DNA of 64,000 nucleotides. It comes from Paraphaeosphaeria minitans (taxonomy: Eukaryota > Ascomycota > Dothideomycetes > Pleosporales > Didymosphaeriaceae). The notes beneath the pieces were generated by a model that was given only the letters and a program-made list of their open reading frames with translations, did not search any database and was not told the origin of the DNA. Position 1 is the first letter of the stretch. The number at the start of each line of letters is the position of its first letter. Position numbers and translations under genes: made by a program. The stretch is from NCBI GenBank assembly GCA_015832175.1, contig WJXW01000017.1:186001-250000 (forward strand), read 5' to 3'. This document shows, piece by piece, positions 35,746 through 47,489 of this stretch.

Positions 35746-37340
35746 ATGTCAGTGCTGCTGGAGACGTCACTCGGCGACATTACTATCGATCTCCTAGTCG
35801 ATGATGCACCTAATTGCTGCGAGAAGTAAGTCAGCATTTACACTTGGTCTTGCGACAGCCGTCGCAGGTCACTTTTCGTTCTTCGCGCATAGAAGCAAGC
35901 TGAGTACAGGACAGAGACTAACGCGTCGCAACTTCTAGTTTCCTGAAACTCTGCAAAGCCAAGTACTACAACTTCTCGCCCGTCCACAGCGTCCAGCCGA
36001 ACTTCTCTTTCCAAACCGGCGATCCTATCGGGCCCGGCTCCAACGACAGCGATGGCGGCCGCTCAATCTGGGGTGTGCTTGACCCCTCCGACCCTGCGAA
36101 GAAGACTTTCAAACCCGAGTTCCAACACAAGCTGAAGCATACGGAGATGGGTACGGTCAGCATGGCGACGGCGCCAGCACCGGACGACCCAGACGAACGC
36201 TTTGCGGGCAGCCAGTTCATCGTCACGCTAGGAACAGACATAGATTACTTGGACAAGAAAGCTGCCATCTTCGGACAGGTTGTAGAGGGCTTCGATGTCT
36301 TGGAGAAGATCAACGCCGCATTCATCGACGACAAGGGTCGACCTCTCAAGGATATACGCATTCTGCATACCGTCGTTCTGGATGATCCGTATGATGACCC
36401 TAAAGGTCTCGTGGAGCCACCAGAGAGCCCCATCCCTTCGGCGGCCCAGCTCGCTACCGTGCGTGTGGCACACAACGAGACATTGGAGGAAGAGACAGAT
36501 CCGGAAGCCCTAGAAAAGGTTCGCCGCGAACGGGAGGCGCGCGCACAAGCACTCACCCTAGAAATGGTCGGCGATTTGCCTTTTGCTGAGGTCGCACCAC
36601 CAGAGAACGTCCTGTTCGTATGCAAACTCAATCCAGTCACCCAGGACGAGGATTTGGAACTCATCTTCTCTCGGTTCGGCAAAATCTTGAGCTGCGAAAT
36701 CATACGAGATAAGAACTCAGGAGACAGTCTTCAATATGCCTTCATCGAGTATTCGGACCAGAAAGAGTGCGAGCAGGCATACCTGAAAATGGACGGCGTC
36801 CTTATCGACGACCATCGCATCCACGTTGATTTCTCACAGAGTGTTTCCAAGATTGCAGACGACTGGCGAGACAACGCCAACTTGAAGCGTAGGCGCGCAG
36901 CAGGCGGCGGCTTTGGCGGTATCGACAATCTGCAAAGGAAGAAGCAATACCGTGGAGACTACGGCCGCGAGATTGTTAGTGACTCGGTCGTCAACAACCT
37001 CATCATTGACCGGGACGCGCCTTCAAACGGTGCCAAAGATTGTGCGCGCGAAGCAGACTCGAGACAGAACGGAAGTCGCGAAACGTATGAGCCTCGGAAA
37101 GACGATGGTCGAAGGAGAGACCGTCAGGAACAGTCATACCACGATGACAGGTGGAAGCGAGATCGTAGCCGCAGTCCAAGGCGGGAGCGTCGTCACCGCG
37201 ATGGGGACGGCCGGTACGAAGATCGCGCGCGACACGAGGACCGGCGGAGAGACCGCAGCAGGGATCGTTATAGTGACAGCCGGCGAGACAGGAGTCGTGA
37301 CCGTCATAGGAGAGACGACCGCGGTGATCGGCGACGATAA
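35746..37340 (+). CDS. cyp6: Cyclophilin-RRM peptidyl-prolyl isomerase (PPIL4 type)
   Basis: Nuclear peptidyl-prolyl cis-trans isomerase with an RNA-binding domain, expected in pre-mRNA processing complexes. Two exons: 35746-35825 and 35939-37340. The 113-bp intron has GTAAGT, a GACTAAC branch site and TAG. Splicing restores the family block [15 protein letters not shown]. 493 aa. The cyclophilin domain covers residues 1 to about 175 (start [12 protein letters not shown], core [11 protein letters not shown]). The RRM is at about 249-328 (RNP2 LFVCKL, RNP1 LQYAFIEY). The C-terminal tail from about 400 is rich in RD/RS/RE dipeptides. The start ATG matches the family start. The upstream in-frame region to 35602 is not conserved-looking. 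Only about 155 bp separate the start from RIPed transposon DNA. Confidence 0.95.
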
Positions 37341-38220
37341 GATTCAAAGATTGACTGTTTAATACGATATTGCACCCGCGGCTTGTGTACACTAATGTCT
37401 TCAAATTACTGTTATCAGCACCATGTGGTCTTAGGGAAGAACTCAATAATACCACATTCTACTTCAGAACCCTCGTCCACTTGTCTGTGCAGCAAACCGC
37501 TGCGCAGCGGTTAGCCATCTAGCAATACCGGCAACAAGGACATCTAGGCCTCTACCTGCAGGCCTTTTGTGGACTAGCTTTCGATCGCGTCTTCCTGCAC
37601 GATCATGGACGCTCGCTACATCCAATGCGATCCTCGACCTTATTTTGGTCTTGAAACGCGCCACGAGCCTTCCCGCGACCCCCACCATATCTTGTCAGCG
37701 CCCCTCTGCATAGACGTTCTGCATGCACTGCGCAACCTCCCGCGCCTAGCCCTCTGCTCACCCCAGACCAAGTTCGCTCGGGTAAGCTCTCATAGGTCGA
37801 ATTCGTATACTCAACACGCCCAATGCGGATCGCCGAGTAGATTACCCGAATCGCGTAGCGTAGCCTCACAGCACCAGAAGCAGACCACCGAACCAACTAC
37901 TTCAGAAATGTAGGAGGAATATGGGGTGGTGCCAAGCATTTGCAACAGGTACCATCGTGCCCGAACATTGATGTGGGCTGGTACCCGAGACAGCGACATC
38001 GTAGGGACAAGTTCGTTGCGAAGTCCGTCTGTTGTGGCTTCGACATCGCGAAGCAGATGGTATATATGGGAAGTGAAGGGCAGGGCAGGATAGAAGAGCA
38101 TCACACAGCTCATCAGCTCCCTATTACAATTACAGACTACAACAATCCTTTCAACTTCAACTTCAATCAACCTTACAAGCACACCATCTCTACTCGATCG
38201 ACGAAGCACCTACGATCAAA
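37341..38220. other. Intergenic region with promoter of the 38,221 gene
   Basis: No convincing gene: short overlapping ORFs on both strands lack family features. The right end looks like a strong fungal promoter. A TATA-like TATATATG lies at 38061-38068. It is followed by a leader of CAAC/TTCAACTTCAA-type sequence and the good start context ATCAAAATG. Confidence 0.6.
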
Positions 38221-38403
38221 ATGCAGAGCTCCACCATCTTCACCGCTGTTGCCGCCATGGCAACTGGCTTCGCCGCCGCGCGCCCCATCCCCATCCTCAT
38301 CCCCGCAAACGCACATCTGGGTTGTACGTTCTCCCCTCACTCCTCGTCCTGTATCTCACTAAGAATTTGGATCGCAGGACAAACGCTTCACGGGCATCAA
38401 TAA
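38221..38403 (+). CDS. Possible small secreted peptide
   Basis: ATG in good context after a TATA-containing promoter. The first about 20 residues form a signal peptide (MQSSTIFTAVAAMATG, cleavage likely after AAA). The exact gene end is uncertain. One model uses exons 38221-38320 and 38378-38403 (donor GTTGTA, CACTAAG branch, GCAG acceptor) and gives a 41-residue precursor. Unspliced, the frame gives 60 residues and ends at the same stop. No Cys pair in the spliced model, no family recognised. Could be an effector-like peptide, a hydrophobin-region remnant or the 5' end of a longer gene. Confidence 0.35.
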   Translation: MQSSTIFTAVAAMATGFAAARPIPILIPANAHLGCTFSPHSSSCISLRIWIAGQTLHGHQ

Positions 38404-39136
38404 TTCGCCGTCTATCAAAGTCTAATTCGGCTACCCATACCTTTGAAAAACCACACCGACAAACAATCAACAACAACAAAAAAAAAGGCCGGAGCACGTG
38501 TATATACCCGACGGCGATGCGAAGCGGTTCTAACATGTTGATATTGGACGAAGATGGGATTTGGACTGTAAATACTTATGTCTTCGGCATGATGACGGCG
38601 TTGGGCGGTGATTGCGCATATAACATTCGTTTACAAGCATTGGGATACATTGGAAGCTCATTTGGTTGGAGTTGTTGGAATGGAAAACAATCTTTTAGCG
38701 AGAGGGAAGATACCTGGTTGTTTAGCATTTGCGAATCATATTATTCTGAAGAGACGTTTTCAACATGCATGGTGGTGAGCTAACAGCGAGATGGGTGTGC
38801 TGGGAGTACCCATGAGGTGAGCGGATACTGCGGTGCATTGGAGGTTCCGCTGACAGGCGAGACGTCCATTACAGGTCGCCAATATCCAGAATGCACATAT
38901 GAGTGATTGAACATATGAGTGATTGACGTCGGGATGATATTGAGGCGGCTTGAAGAGAAATATGGGCGCTAATGCCACAGAGGCTAGCGGCCGTGGCTAG
39001 ACTGCTTAGGTAACGTCCGCCCGTTCTTTCATGTCAATGAGCGGCCGCCGTCGCGCTTTGAGAAAGAGCGCCCCAGCGACACTCAGCGCGCTCAACCCAC
39101 CCACCCGCATCTCGGTCTCCCTGTCCGCGCGCAGTC
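38404..39136. other. Intergenic, upstream of RPB2
   Basis: Contains an open frame to 38783 whose sequence is not protein-like, probably the 3' UTR of the preceding transcript, and the RPB2 promoter. No clear TATA box. A short direct repeat ATATGAGTGATTGA occurs twice near 38,898-38,923. Confidence 0.5.
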
Positions 39137-42100
39137 ATGGCCGACGCATATGAATATGACGTGGAGGGAGAGGAGCTGTACGAGGAGGACGACGGCATCG
39201 CCTCGTCCGACTGCTGGGCCGTCATCACCTCCTTCTTCGACACAAAGGGCCTCGTCTCCCAGCAGCTCGACTCCTACGATGAGTTCACGCGCAACACCAT
39301 CCAGGACATTGTCTCCGAAAACGGCAACGTCATCCTCGACCAGAACACAAACTCGTACGACGACGACCACAACCCCATCATCAAGCGCCGCTACCAGATC
39401 TCCTTCGGTCGCGTCTTCCTGGCACGCCCTACGCACACCGAAGGCGATGGCACCACCATACAGCTGTACCCGCACGAGGCGCGGCTGCGCAATCTCACCT
39501 ATTCGTCCGCCATGATGGCGCACATCGACAACAAGATCATGGTGGCGCGCGAAGCCACGGACATGGACGACGACGACGACGAGGGCGTGGAGCAGTTTGG
39601 GGGTTCATCAATCAAGTGGGAGAGGGAGGACCTGCCGTCCAGCGATGGCCACGAGAACAGGGTCTTCTTGGGGAAGCTGCCGGTCATGCTTCGCTCGGAG
39701 CTTTGCCACCTGCGGAACCAGAACGATGAGGCCTTGTTCGGGCTCAACGAGTGCCCTTACGATCAGGGTGGCTACTTTGTCATAAACGGCAGTGAGAAGG
39801 TGTTGATCGCCCAGGAGCGCAGTGCCGCCAACATCGTCCAAGTCTTCCGCAAGAAGCAGGGTCCGATCCCATGGATCGCCGAAATCCGCAGCGCTGTCGA
39901 GAAGGGTACGCGCCTCATCTCGTCTTTCAACATCAAGTGGGCGGAGAACTCGCTGCACCAGGCGCGAACGCCGGGTCCTTTTGCATACGGCATGCTCCCA
40001 TATGTCAAATCCGATGTGCCCATGGGCATCGTGTTCCGTGCCCTCGGTGTGGTATCAGACGAGGATATTCTGAACCACATATGCTACGACAAAAGCGATA
40101 CAGCTATGATGGAGCTCTTGAAGCCTAGTATCGAGGAAGCCTCCGTCGTGCAGGACAAGGACAGCGCGTTGAACTGGCTCGGTAGCCGAGCACAAGGAAA
40201 CCAGCAGGGCCCGAAAGACAAGCGTCTCAAGTTTGCCCGAGACATTATGCAGCGAGAGTTCCTGCCGCACATCTCGCAAAGGGAAGGCCAGGACACGCGC
40301 AAAGCCTTCTTCTTCGGCTACATGCTCCACCGCTTGCTACAATGCGTGTTAGGCCGACGAGAGGAGGACGACCGTGACCACTTTGGCAAGAAGCGCTTGG
40401 ATCTTGCAGGACCGCTGATCGCGAATTTGTTCCGCATCCTGTTCCTCAAGCTTACCAAGGACGTTTTCAAATACCTCCAGCGATGCGTGGAGAACAACCA
40501 GGAGTTCAACGTTCAGATGGCTATCAAGGCTAGTATCCTTACTAACGGACTGAAGTACTCCCTGGCAACGGGAAATTGGGGTGACCAGAAGAAGGCAGCC
40601 TCCGCCAAGGCCGGTGTGTCGCAAGTGTTGAACCGATACACCTACGCATCCACCTTGTCCCATCTCCGGCGGACAAACACCCCCGTCGGTCGAGACGGCA
40701 AGCTAGCGAAGCCGCGCCAGCTTCACAACAGTCATTGGGGTCTTGTCTGCCCTGCCGAGACACCTGAAGGACAAGCTTGTGGACTCGTCAAGAACCTGTC
40801 TCTCATGTGCTACGTAAGTGTAGGCAGCGAAAGCGCGCCTATCATTGATTATATGACGGGCCGTAACATGGAGCTCCTAGAGGAGTACGACCCGACGATG
40901 AATCCCAGTGCTACCAAGGTTTTCGTCAACGGTGTCTGGGTGGGAACACACAACAACCCTCAACAACTGGTCACAAACGTGCAAGAACTTCGCCGAAACG
41001 GAACCCTGTCATACGAAATGAGTTTGGTTCGAGATATTCGAGATCGCGAGTTCAAAATCTTCACGGATGCTGGTCGTGTCATGAGGCCGCTTTTTACCGT
41101 CGAAAACGATTCTAAGAAGTCGAACAAAGATCAATTGATCTTCAACAGGTACCATCTCGAGAAGCTTTTGCAAGATAAAGAAGTAGACACATCTGGCATG
41201 AACGAAGAAGACACTGACGCTCACCAATATGGATGGAAAGGTTTGCTTCATGATGGTTGCGTTGAGTATCTCGATGCCGAGGAAGAGGAGAGTGCCATGA
41301 TCGTCATGTCGCCCGAAGATTTGACTGATTGGCGTCAAGTAACCAAAGAGGGCCAGATAGAACCTGGAAAGCCGGATTATACGCTAGAAGAGTACAAGCC
41401 TCTGCGTCTGGCGCCTCTCAAACCTCCAGTCAACAGAACGGTCAACGCATACACCCATTGCGAGATTCACCCCGCCATGATCCTTGGTATCTGCGCCAGT
41501 ATCATTCCGTTCCCCGATCATAACCAGTCTCCTCGTAACACCTATCAATCTGCTATGGGTAAACAAGCTATGGGCGTCGCACTGACAAACTATGCCCTGC
41601 GCATGGAAACGATGATGAACGTTCTCTACTACCCTCAGAAGCCGTTGGCTACTACACGTTCCATGGAGTACCTCCGGTTCCGTGAACTACCTGCTGGACA
41701 AAATGCCATTGTCGCTATTGCTTGCTACTCCGGCTACAACCAGGAAGATTCCGTCATTATGAACCAGAGTAGTATTGATCGCGGTCTGTTCAGGAGTCTG
41801 TTCTACCGTGCATACACGGAGCAAGAGAAGCGCATCGGTGTGAACGTTCTGGAACAGTTCGAGAAGCCCACGCGCATGGACACGATGAGGATGAAGGGTG
41901 GCACATACGACAAGCTCGATGACGACGGCATTGTCGCACCGGGTGTACGTGTCTCTGGTGACGATATCATCATTGGAAAGACGGCACCTATTCCGAACGA
42001 TGATGCCAAGGAGCTGGGTCAAAAGTCGGCCAACCACACGAAGCGCGATGTTTCCACTCCGCTAAGGAGTACGGAGAACGGTATCGTCGATCAGGTTCTC

Positions 42101-42976
42101 TTTACAACAAACACCGAAGGCCTGCGATTTGTCAAAGTGCGCACACGTACCACCAAGGTACCACAGATCGGTGACAAGTTCGCTTCACGTCACGGCCAGA
42201 AAGGTACCATTGGTATCACTTACCGTCAAGAAGACATGCCTTTCACTCGAGATGGTCTGACGCCGGATATTGTCATCAACCCCCACGCCATTCCGTCCCG
42301 TATGACTATTGCTCATTTGGTCGAGTGTTTGCTGTCCAAGGTCGGCGCCATCAACGCGCAGGAGGGTGATGCGACTCCATTCTGCGGTGTCACTGTTGAC
42401 CACGTCTCCGACCTTTTGGAGAAAGCCGACTTCCAGAAGCGCGGTTTTGAGATCATGTACAATGGCCACACAGGTCGGAAGATGCGAGCCCAAGTCTTCT
42501 TGGGTCCAACGTACTACCAGCGCCTGAGGCATATGGTTGACGACAAGATCCATGCACGTGCGCGTGGACCTCTTCAGATCCTCACTCGACAGCCTGTCGA
42601 GGGTCGTGCGCGTGACGGTGGTCTCCGTTTCGGAGAGATGGAGCGCGATTGTATGATCGCGCACGGTGCTGCGGCTTTCCTCAAGGAGCGTCTTTTCGAG
42701 GTCTCGGATGCGTATAGAGTCCATGTGTGCGATATTTGTGGGTTGATGAGCCCGATTGCGTACGTATTCACACCTTCAATGCCATCACGCAAATGCTAAC
42801 TAGTACTCAGGCAAATCAAGAAGGGTCAATACGAGTGCCGTCCTTGCCACAACAAGACACGTATCAGCCAGATACAGATTCCGTACGCCGCCAAGCTTCT
42901 CTTCCAGGAGCTTATGGCCATGAACATCGCCACCCGCATGTTCACCAACCGCTCCGGTCTCAGCGTGAGAGACTAG
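39137..42976 (+). CDS. rpb2: DNA-directed RNA polymerase II subunit RPB2
   Basis: Second-largest catalytic subunit of nuclear RNA polymerase II. Two exons: 39137-42759 and 42811-42976. The 51-bp intron (GTACGT, TGCTAAC branch, CAG) splits the C-terminal zinc-binding domain. 1,262 aa, near the usual length (about 1,220-1,260). Visible hallmarks: an acidic N-terminus; the lobe/fork region [18 protein letters not shown]; the hybrid-binding region with [33 protein letters not shown]; and a final CDICG...CRPCHNK zinc site. The protein ends [13 protein letters not shown] 13-bp tandem duplication covers the stop codon. High-confidence housekeeping gene, and a standard phylogenetic marker. Confidence 0.98.
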
Positions 42977-43937
42977 CGTGAGAGACTAGTATTCTCCCCA
43001 TCATGCAATCGAGTTTGTTCCACAAGGGATAAAGCGCTGATATGGATCCCGATCCGATCATCCGCTCTTCCCCTGTTCGTTTTTGTGCTTTGTGACACGC
43101 GCTTTGACGCTTAACCCCTAAAACCTTTCCCCAATTATTAATTTTCGTTTGCATTGCGCTGGCGTTTGTGTCGTGGGTTATGGTTGACTTGCCGTCAGAT
43201 TGGCACTGTGTACAGCTTTCTCGGGTCTTGCATTGGATTTACGGCCCGCGTGGAAGGGCCGCAGACAGATATATGAATACCAGAGACATGTGCTGATGCG
43301 GTTTGTATAAATAGAGAAGTATCGATGAGCTTCGCTTTTGATAGTTGTTGTTCGGGTGTTGATGATGTGAAGTGTTGCGGAGGCCACAACCGGTATATGT
43401 GCAAGCGTGCAAATTTAAATACGTATGTTGGACCGAAGCGTTTCAACGAGAGGGAAGGCACGTTCATAACTTCGAAGGATTCACGGCAAATACACTCCCC
43501 TCCCCTTTCTCCTTCATCAAGGTTCCAAAGCCCCATTCCATCCTCATAGCTCAAATCCTCCGGCACACTCGGTAACACCTTCTTACCAGTCTTCTTCCCT
43601 CGCTTTCACGAAAAGCTCAGCAGACCTTCACCGCTCTGCGCCGGGGAAGACTTCCCATCAATGGACGCCCATCCTGTTTCCCAACTTTATTCTTGACCCC
43701 GTCATCAACTCTGTACAGATGGTCCAGTCAAACACACGCAATCCTCTGTCTGTGTCACCCACATACATCAGGTTACCAAACACCACACGAAGTTGTAGAT
43801 GAATAGATCAGCACGCAACGATGACGAAACTTTTCCGTTGCATCGTGAGATACAAGAGAAACAAACCTTAGCTCTCCGTATTTATACGTGATTCCAACAA
43901 AAGGATTTGTATTGCCGTGTGCTCTGAAGCGTATTCA
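42977..43937. other. Intergenic, between convergent RPB2 and the 43,938 gene
   Basis: 3' flanks of two convergent genes. Starts with the second copy of the 13-bp stop-codon repeat. Short ORFs on both strands have no recognisable family. Nothing else seen. Confidence 0.6.
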
Positions 43938-44729
43938 TCAAACCCCACAGTGTGCAATCCCACAATGCGTCAATGTATGCACATATCTCAATCTCCCTCC
44001 CTCTACCCGAAACAAGTGACTGTCGGGCCACCCACTCCCCCCAAAATCCAGCAACACATCCACACTACCCAGCGTCTCATCAATCACATACCGCCTATTC
44101 GTCATCGGCACCCCCGACGGCACGCCCACAGCACACGTTCCGTTCGGTCCTGCATCGCCGTACAGTCCGCCCTCAAGCCGGACGCACGGCGTGCCCCACG
44201 GCACAGTGACGTTCTTGTTGTTGAAAAGATCGAGGTATGCGTCTGCGGCTTTGCGGAGGGTGAGCTGCGAGTCGCGTTTCTCTTCGGGGATGGTATCCCA
44301 GGTCTCCTGCGCGGTCCAGTACGCGTAGCCCGTGACATTGAACAGCCAGTCGCCCGGCTTGGTGACGATGGATTCGACTTTGTTGATCTTGTGGTTTGTA
44401 AAGCGAAGCTGCGTGCCGATGACGTAGGGGGTCGTGGTGCTGTTCACGACGACCTCTGTGAAGGTGGCGCATGAGGAGGTGTCGTAGAAGGAGCGGACGT
44501 GCGTGATGGACAGGGGCGTGGCGAGGATGCCGGACGTGATGTTTACTTTGACGGCGTTCTCGCGGTAGCCGAGCCAGGTGCTGTTGTCGAAGTGGGTGGT
44601 GAAGGGGGTGGGTTGGCCGGTTGTTTGGGCGACTAGGTATGCGTCGACTGCTTCTTTGAGGAGGGGGCGCGTGCAGTGCGCTGTAGAGGAGGTCACCAGA
44701 GCTGTTAGTAGGGCGATGAAGTGCAACAT
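43938..44729 (-). CDS. Secreted protein, DUF8021-like
   Basis: Single-exon gene of 263 aa. The N-terminus MLHFIALLTALVTSSTA is a signal peptide. The mature part has at least five N-glycosylation sequons (NST, NIT, NST, NVT, NGT), a few Cys (CATF, CVRL, CAVG, near-C-terminal CGIAHC) and a C-terminal block FRVEGGRLRYVHTLTHC. These are typical of a widespread fungal secreted family of unknown role with a SnoaL-like fold (DUF8021, from memory). The extracellular location is a firm prediction, the family name less so. Faces RPB2 tail to tail. Confidence 0.8.
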   Translation of the reverse strand: MLHFIALLTALVTSSTAHCTRPLLKEAVDAYLVAQTTGQPTPFTTHFDNSTWLGYRENAVKVNITSGILATPLSITHVRSFYDTSSCATFTEVVVNSTTTPYVIGTQLRFTNHKINKVESIVTKPGDWLFNVTGYAYWTAQETWDTIPEEKRDSQLTLRKAADAYLDLFNNKNVTVPWGTPCVRLEGGLYGDAGPNGTCAVGVPSGVPMTNRRYVIDETLGSVDVLLDFGGSGWPDSHLFRVEGGRLRYVHTLTHCGIAHCGV

Positions 44730-45236
44730 GTTGAAGCGTGCGTTAACAAACGTCCTAGGTGGTGGATCTGCTTTTGTAGGACTTGCTCACTACGGGAAGG
44801 ATCCTTGTTCATGCAGTTGCGGATGATGCTTGTATTCGGTAATACTTCGAAAATAGGTGAGTGCATTAAACTATGCATTGTCCTTGGCTGTGCAATCAAT
44901 CCGCGGTTGAAGTGCTACGGTGCCTGCATGTTGTTAATCTCGCCCCACACCGTGTAGATTGAGACGGCCACTTTGTGAAGCCATCGTCTATTTACCGGAG
45001 TGGCGCCGTGAGTATTACGAATAAAAACGAACCTGCAAGGTTGCTAAACAGTCACCTTTTATTTAATGAGCCATGGCCGATGTGGGAATGATGTTAGCAC
45101 AGTGAGGGACTCACAACTTCCTCTAGTCTGAAGCAAGGATTGGTATTGAACGTAATCATTGGTATCATATAGCACATAACAGACTCTCTGTCTGAAGAAG
45201 CTAGTGAATCAAAATATATCAACAGTGGAGGGGTGA
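44730..45236. other. Intergenic
   Basis: Promoter of the minus-strand gene at 44729 and the 3' flank of the HET gene. No gene recognised. Confidence 0.6.
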
Positions 45237-47489
45237 TCAGACGATTTTGAAGACGTGGCGAGGCCGTTCATCCAGCTGGGTCATATCGTCCACATCGGGG
45301 AACCAATGCTCGAACAATGCCTCTGCATCCTCCGGCTCTTCATCACTACCATCTTTCAGACACTCGTAACATTCGAATCGACCGATGCGTCTGTAAGTTG
45401 GTGCTTTGGTCCGCGACTTCTTGAGGATCAAGCCAAGGATCGAAGATCGAAAGGACATGCTGACCAAGACGCACAAGAGTGTCTCGCCAGACTTGGCCAT
45501 ATCTTCTCCACGAAGAGGTATGATATCGGGCTGGAATTCTACGCTGATGCCATTGCCAGAGAGCCAGTATTCGCCGGGTGCGTCTTCCTGGAAAACGACC
45601 TCCGTTGCCATGGCAGCTCTTAGCTCGACTACATCACCACTGAAAGGTGAGAAGATGTTTTGAGAGCCGTTGACCGAGAATGAAGCGGTACAAGCTAGGT
45701 CCATGGCCGAGGAGTTGTCGAAGAAGATCGGTGAACCTTCGACAGAGGCCCAAGACCAGCTTGGAACATTGCGGTCAGCTATTTGTTTGGGTCGACGGCA
45801 CTGGGCGCCTTCGCTCGGGTACCACAGCAAACCCAGTGTGCTGCTCATCCAGTGACCTGCAACGTAGCCCGCGCCGATAGCTCTTGATATGGTCTTCGCA
45901 ACACCTGCGATGGCCATCAATCGATCTGTGTCATAGGTCACGTTTCTGGCTGTGTACTCTGTCACTATATAGCTCCATAGTTCCAAGGGGTTCGCTGGTG
46001 TCGTAGACAGATCATCTGTTCCGTCTGACAGACTTGTGGCGGCGAGTTGGGAAACGACACTATCCATGCGTCTATGCCCGTTCGCGTCGGCCAAGGCCGC
46101 ACATTGCGCAAAGTCCTGCTTGACTGTATCGGTCTTCCTCGGGTCGAACGCCGCATCATCGATCCTGCCACATTCACACTGAAATGCCTCCCGACACTCC
46201 AATAACATTTCACTGTCTGTGAAGTGGAGCACCCGTGGTGAGAGAAGTCTCTCTGCATAGGCCCACGCTCGCAATAACAGCGGCGTGCGTGCATTTGCTT
46301 CTTTCGATGCATCGGACAGTAGCTCCCAGTTGTTCATGGGCGACCCGACGTCGGATGCTTTCTTGAAACTGTAGTGTGACGGCTGTTCTCGGACGTAGAC
46401 TTTAGAAAGCGATCCTTTACTGTCATTCGCTTGGACCTTGAAAGTCTGCATTTGGGGTGCAAATAAGCCCTTGGTGGGTTCCGCCGCGGACGTCGAAGCG
46501 ATTGTTAAAGATGCATTACCGTAGACATCTTTCAGTTCTAGGGATGCGCGGATTTTGTCAGACGGATCATCCTGCACAACACAAAGTGAATCGATCCAAA
46601 GAAAGCGGACGCCGAGAGACTTGGTGAACAAAATGACCTCTTGGAAAGCCCTGGGGAGGGTGTCCCATGCGATGTTTTTCTTGTATGCATTAAGTGTCTT
46701 CGATGTTGTTTGAAGCATCCCCCTTCCTATGCCCCAGCGGTAAGAAAGCGCGAAATATTCTTGGGCAGCCTGTTCTGCATTTGCATCGGCTCCTAACTCG
46801 CGTAAGCAGATAGCCTTGGATGGGTTCGCTACTGAAAGATCGAGTAGTCTGTGAGGGGTGAAGTCGCCGTTTCTGTCTCTACACAACGAATGGTTCCCCT
46901 TGCATTGGCGTATCATGTTGTGTACTGTTTTGATGCCAGTATCCTGGAGTGGATTTGTGATGATATGGCGCCCGCGACCAATGGCAGAAAAGGATGATTG
47001 GCCATCTGATATGATCAGCCGAGTTCTATAGCCCCATTCGAGTGTACTTTATTCAAGAATAGTATGTATTGTTGATGACGTGGCGGAAAGACTGGCTTCG
47101 GGTCACACACCTTGATCTGTGAAAAACTCCAATTTCAAGTCTGGATAACCCTCGTCGTGCTCGTGGTCACTCATGTCATCACAATCGTCTTCGTGGCTTT
47201 TCCATCGTAGTTCGACAGACAGATGGTCTTGTGAAGGGTTGGTTGCCGAATGTATGGTTTCGGCGGTAACTTTAATCTGATCCTCCCGGATGCTCGCGAA
47301 TCGGCCATGGTGCAGCAAAGCCCCTTGCAGAAGCAGTGCGCAGCCGCGGCAACCTCCAGAGGAGGCTCGCAGATGTGGCAAGGTGGTATTCACCCAACGC
47401 ACAGAGCCGACCGGTTCTGACCCGTAATCTTGGTGGGGCTTTTTGGGATGCTTTTGTAAACCTGTGCAGGTGGCACAGGCTGTCTCCAT
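45237..47489 (-). CDS. HET-domain protein (heterokaryon incompatibility family)
   Basis: Exons 47489-47111 and 47005-45237 join in frame over a 105-bp intron (GTGTGT donor, CTGAT branch, CAG) to give 715 aa. The N-terminus has a CATC-type Cys cluster (METACATCTGL) common in fungal HET proteins. The HET domain shows YFALSYRWG (about 210-218), WIDSLCVVQDD (about 263-273) and VYGNASLTIAST (about 287-298). HET proteins trigger cell death when genetically different hyphae fuse, and also act in innate-immunity-like responses. No NACHT, ankyrin or other partner domain follows. The C-terminal 280 residues are unassigned. Divergent from UBA4. Confidence 0.92.

Noticed and set aside
36245..36703. 152-codon minus-strand ORF
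   Set aside because: Antisense shadow of the cyclophilin-RRM gene.
37605..37913. 102-codon plus-strand ORF downstream of cyp6
   Set aside because: Overlaps equal-size ORFs on the minus strand, no motif, no signal peptide.
38322..38783. 153-codon ORF overlapping the small secreted gene
   Set aside because: Composition is not protein-like, includes a poly-Lys run from an A-tract, and the start is inside the presumed first intron.
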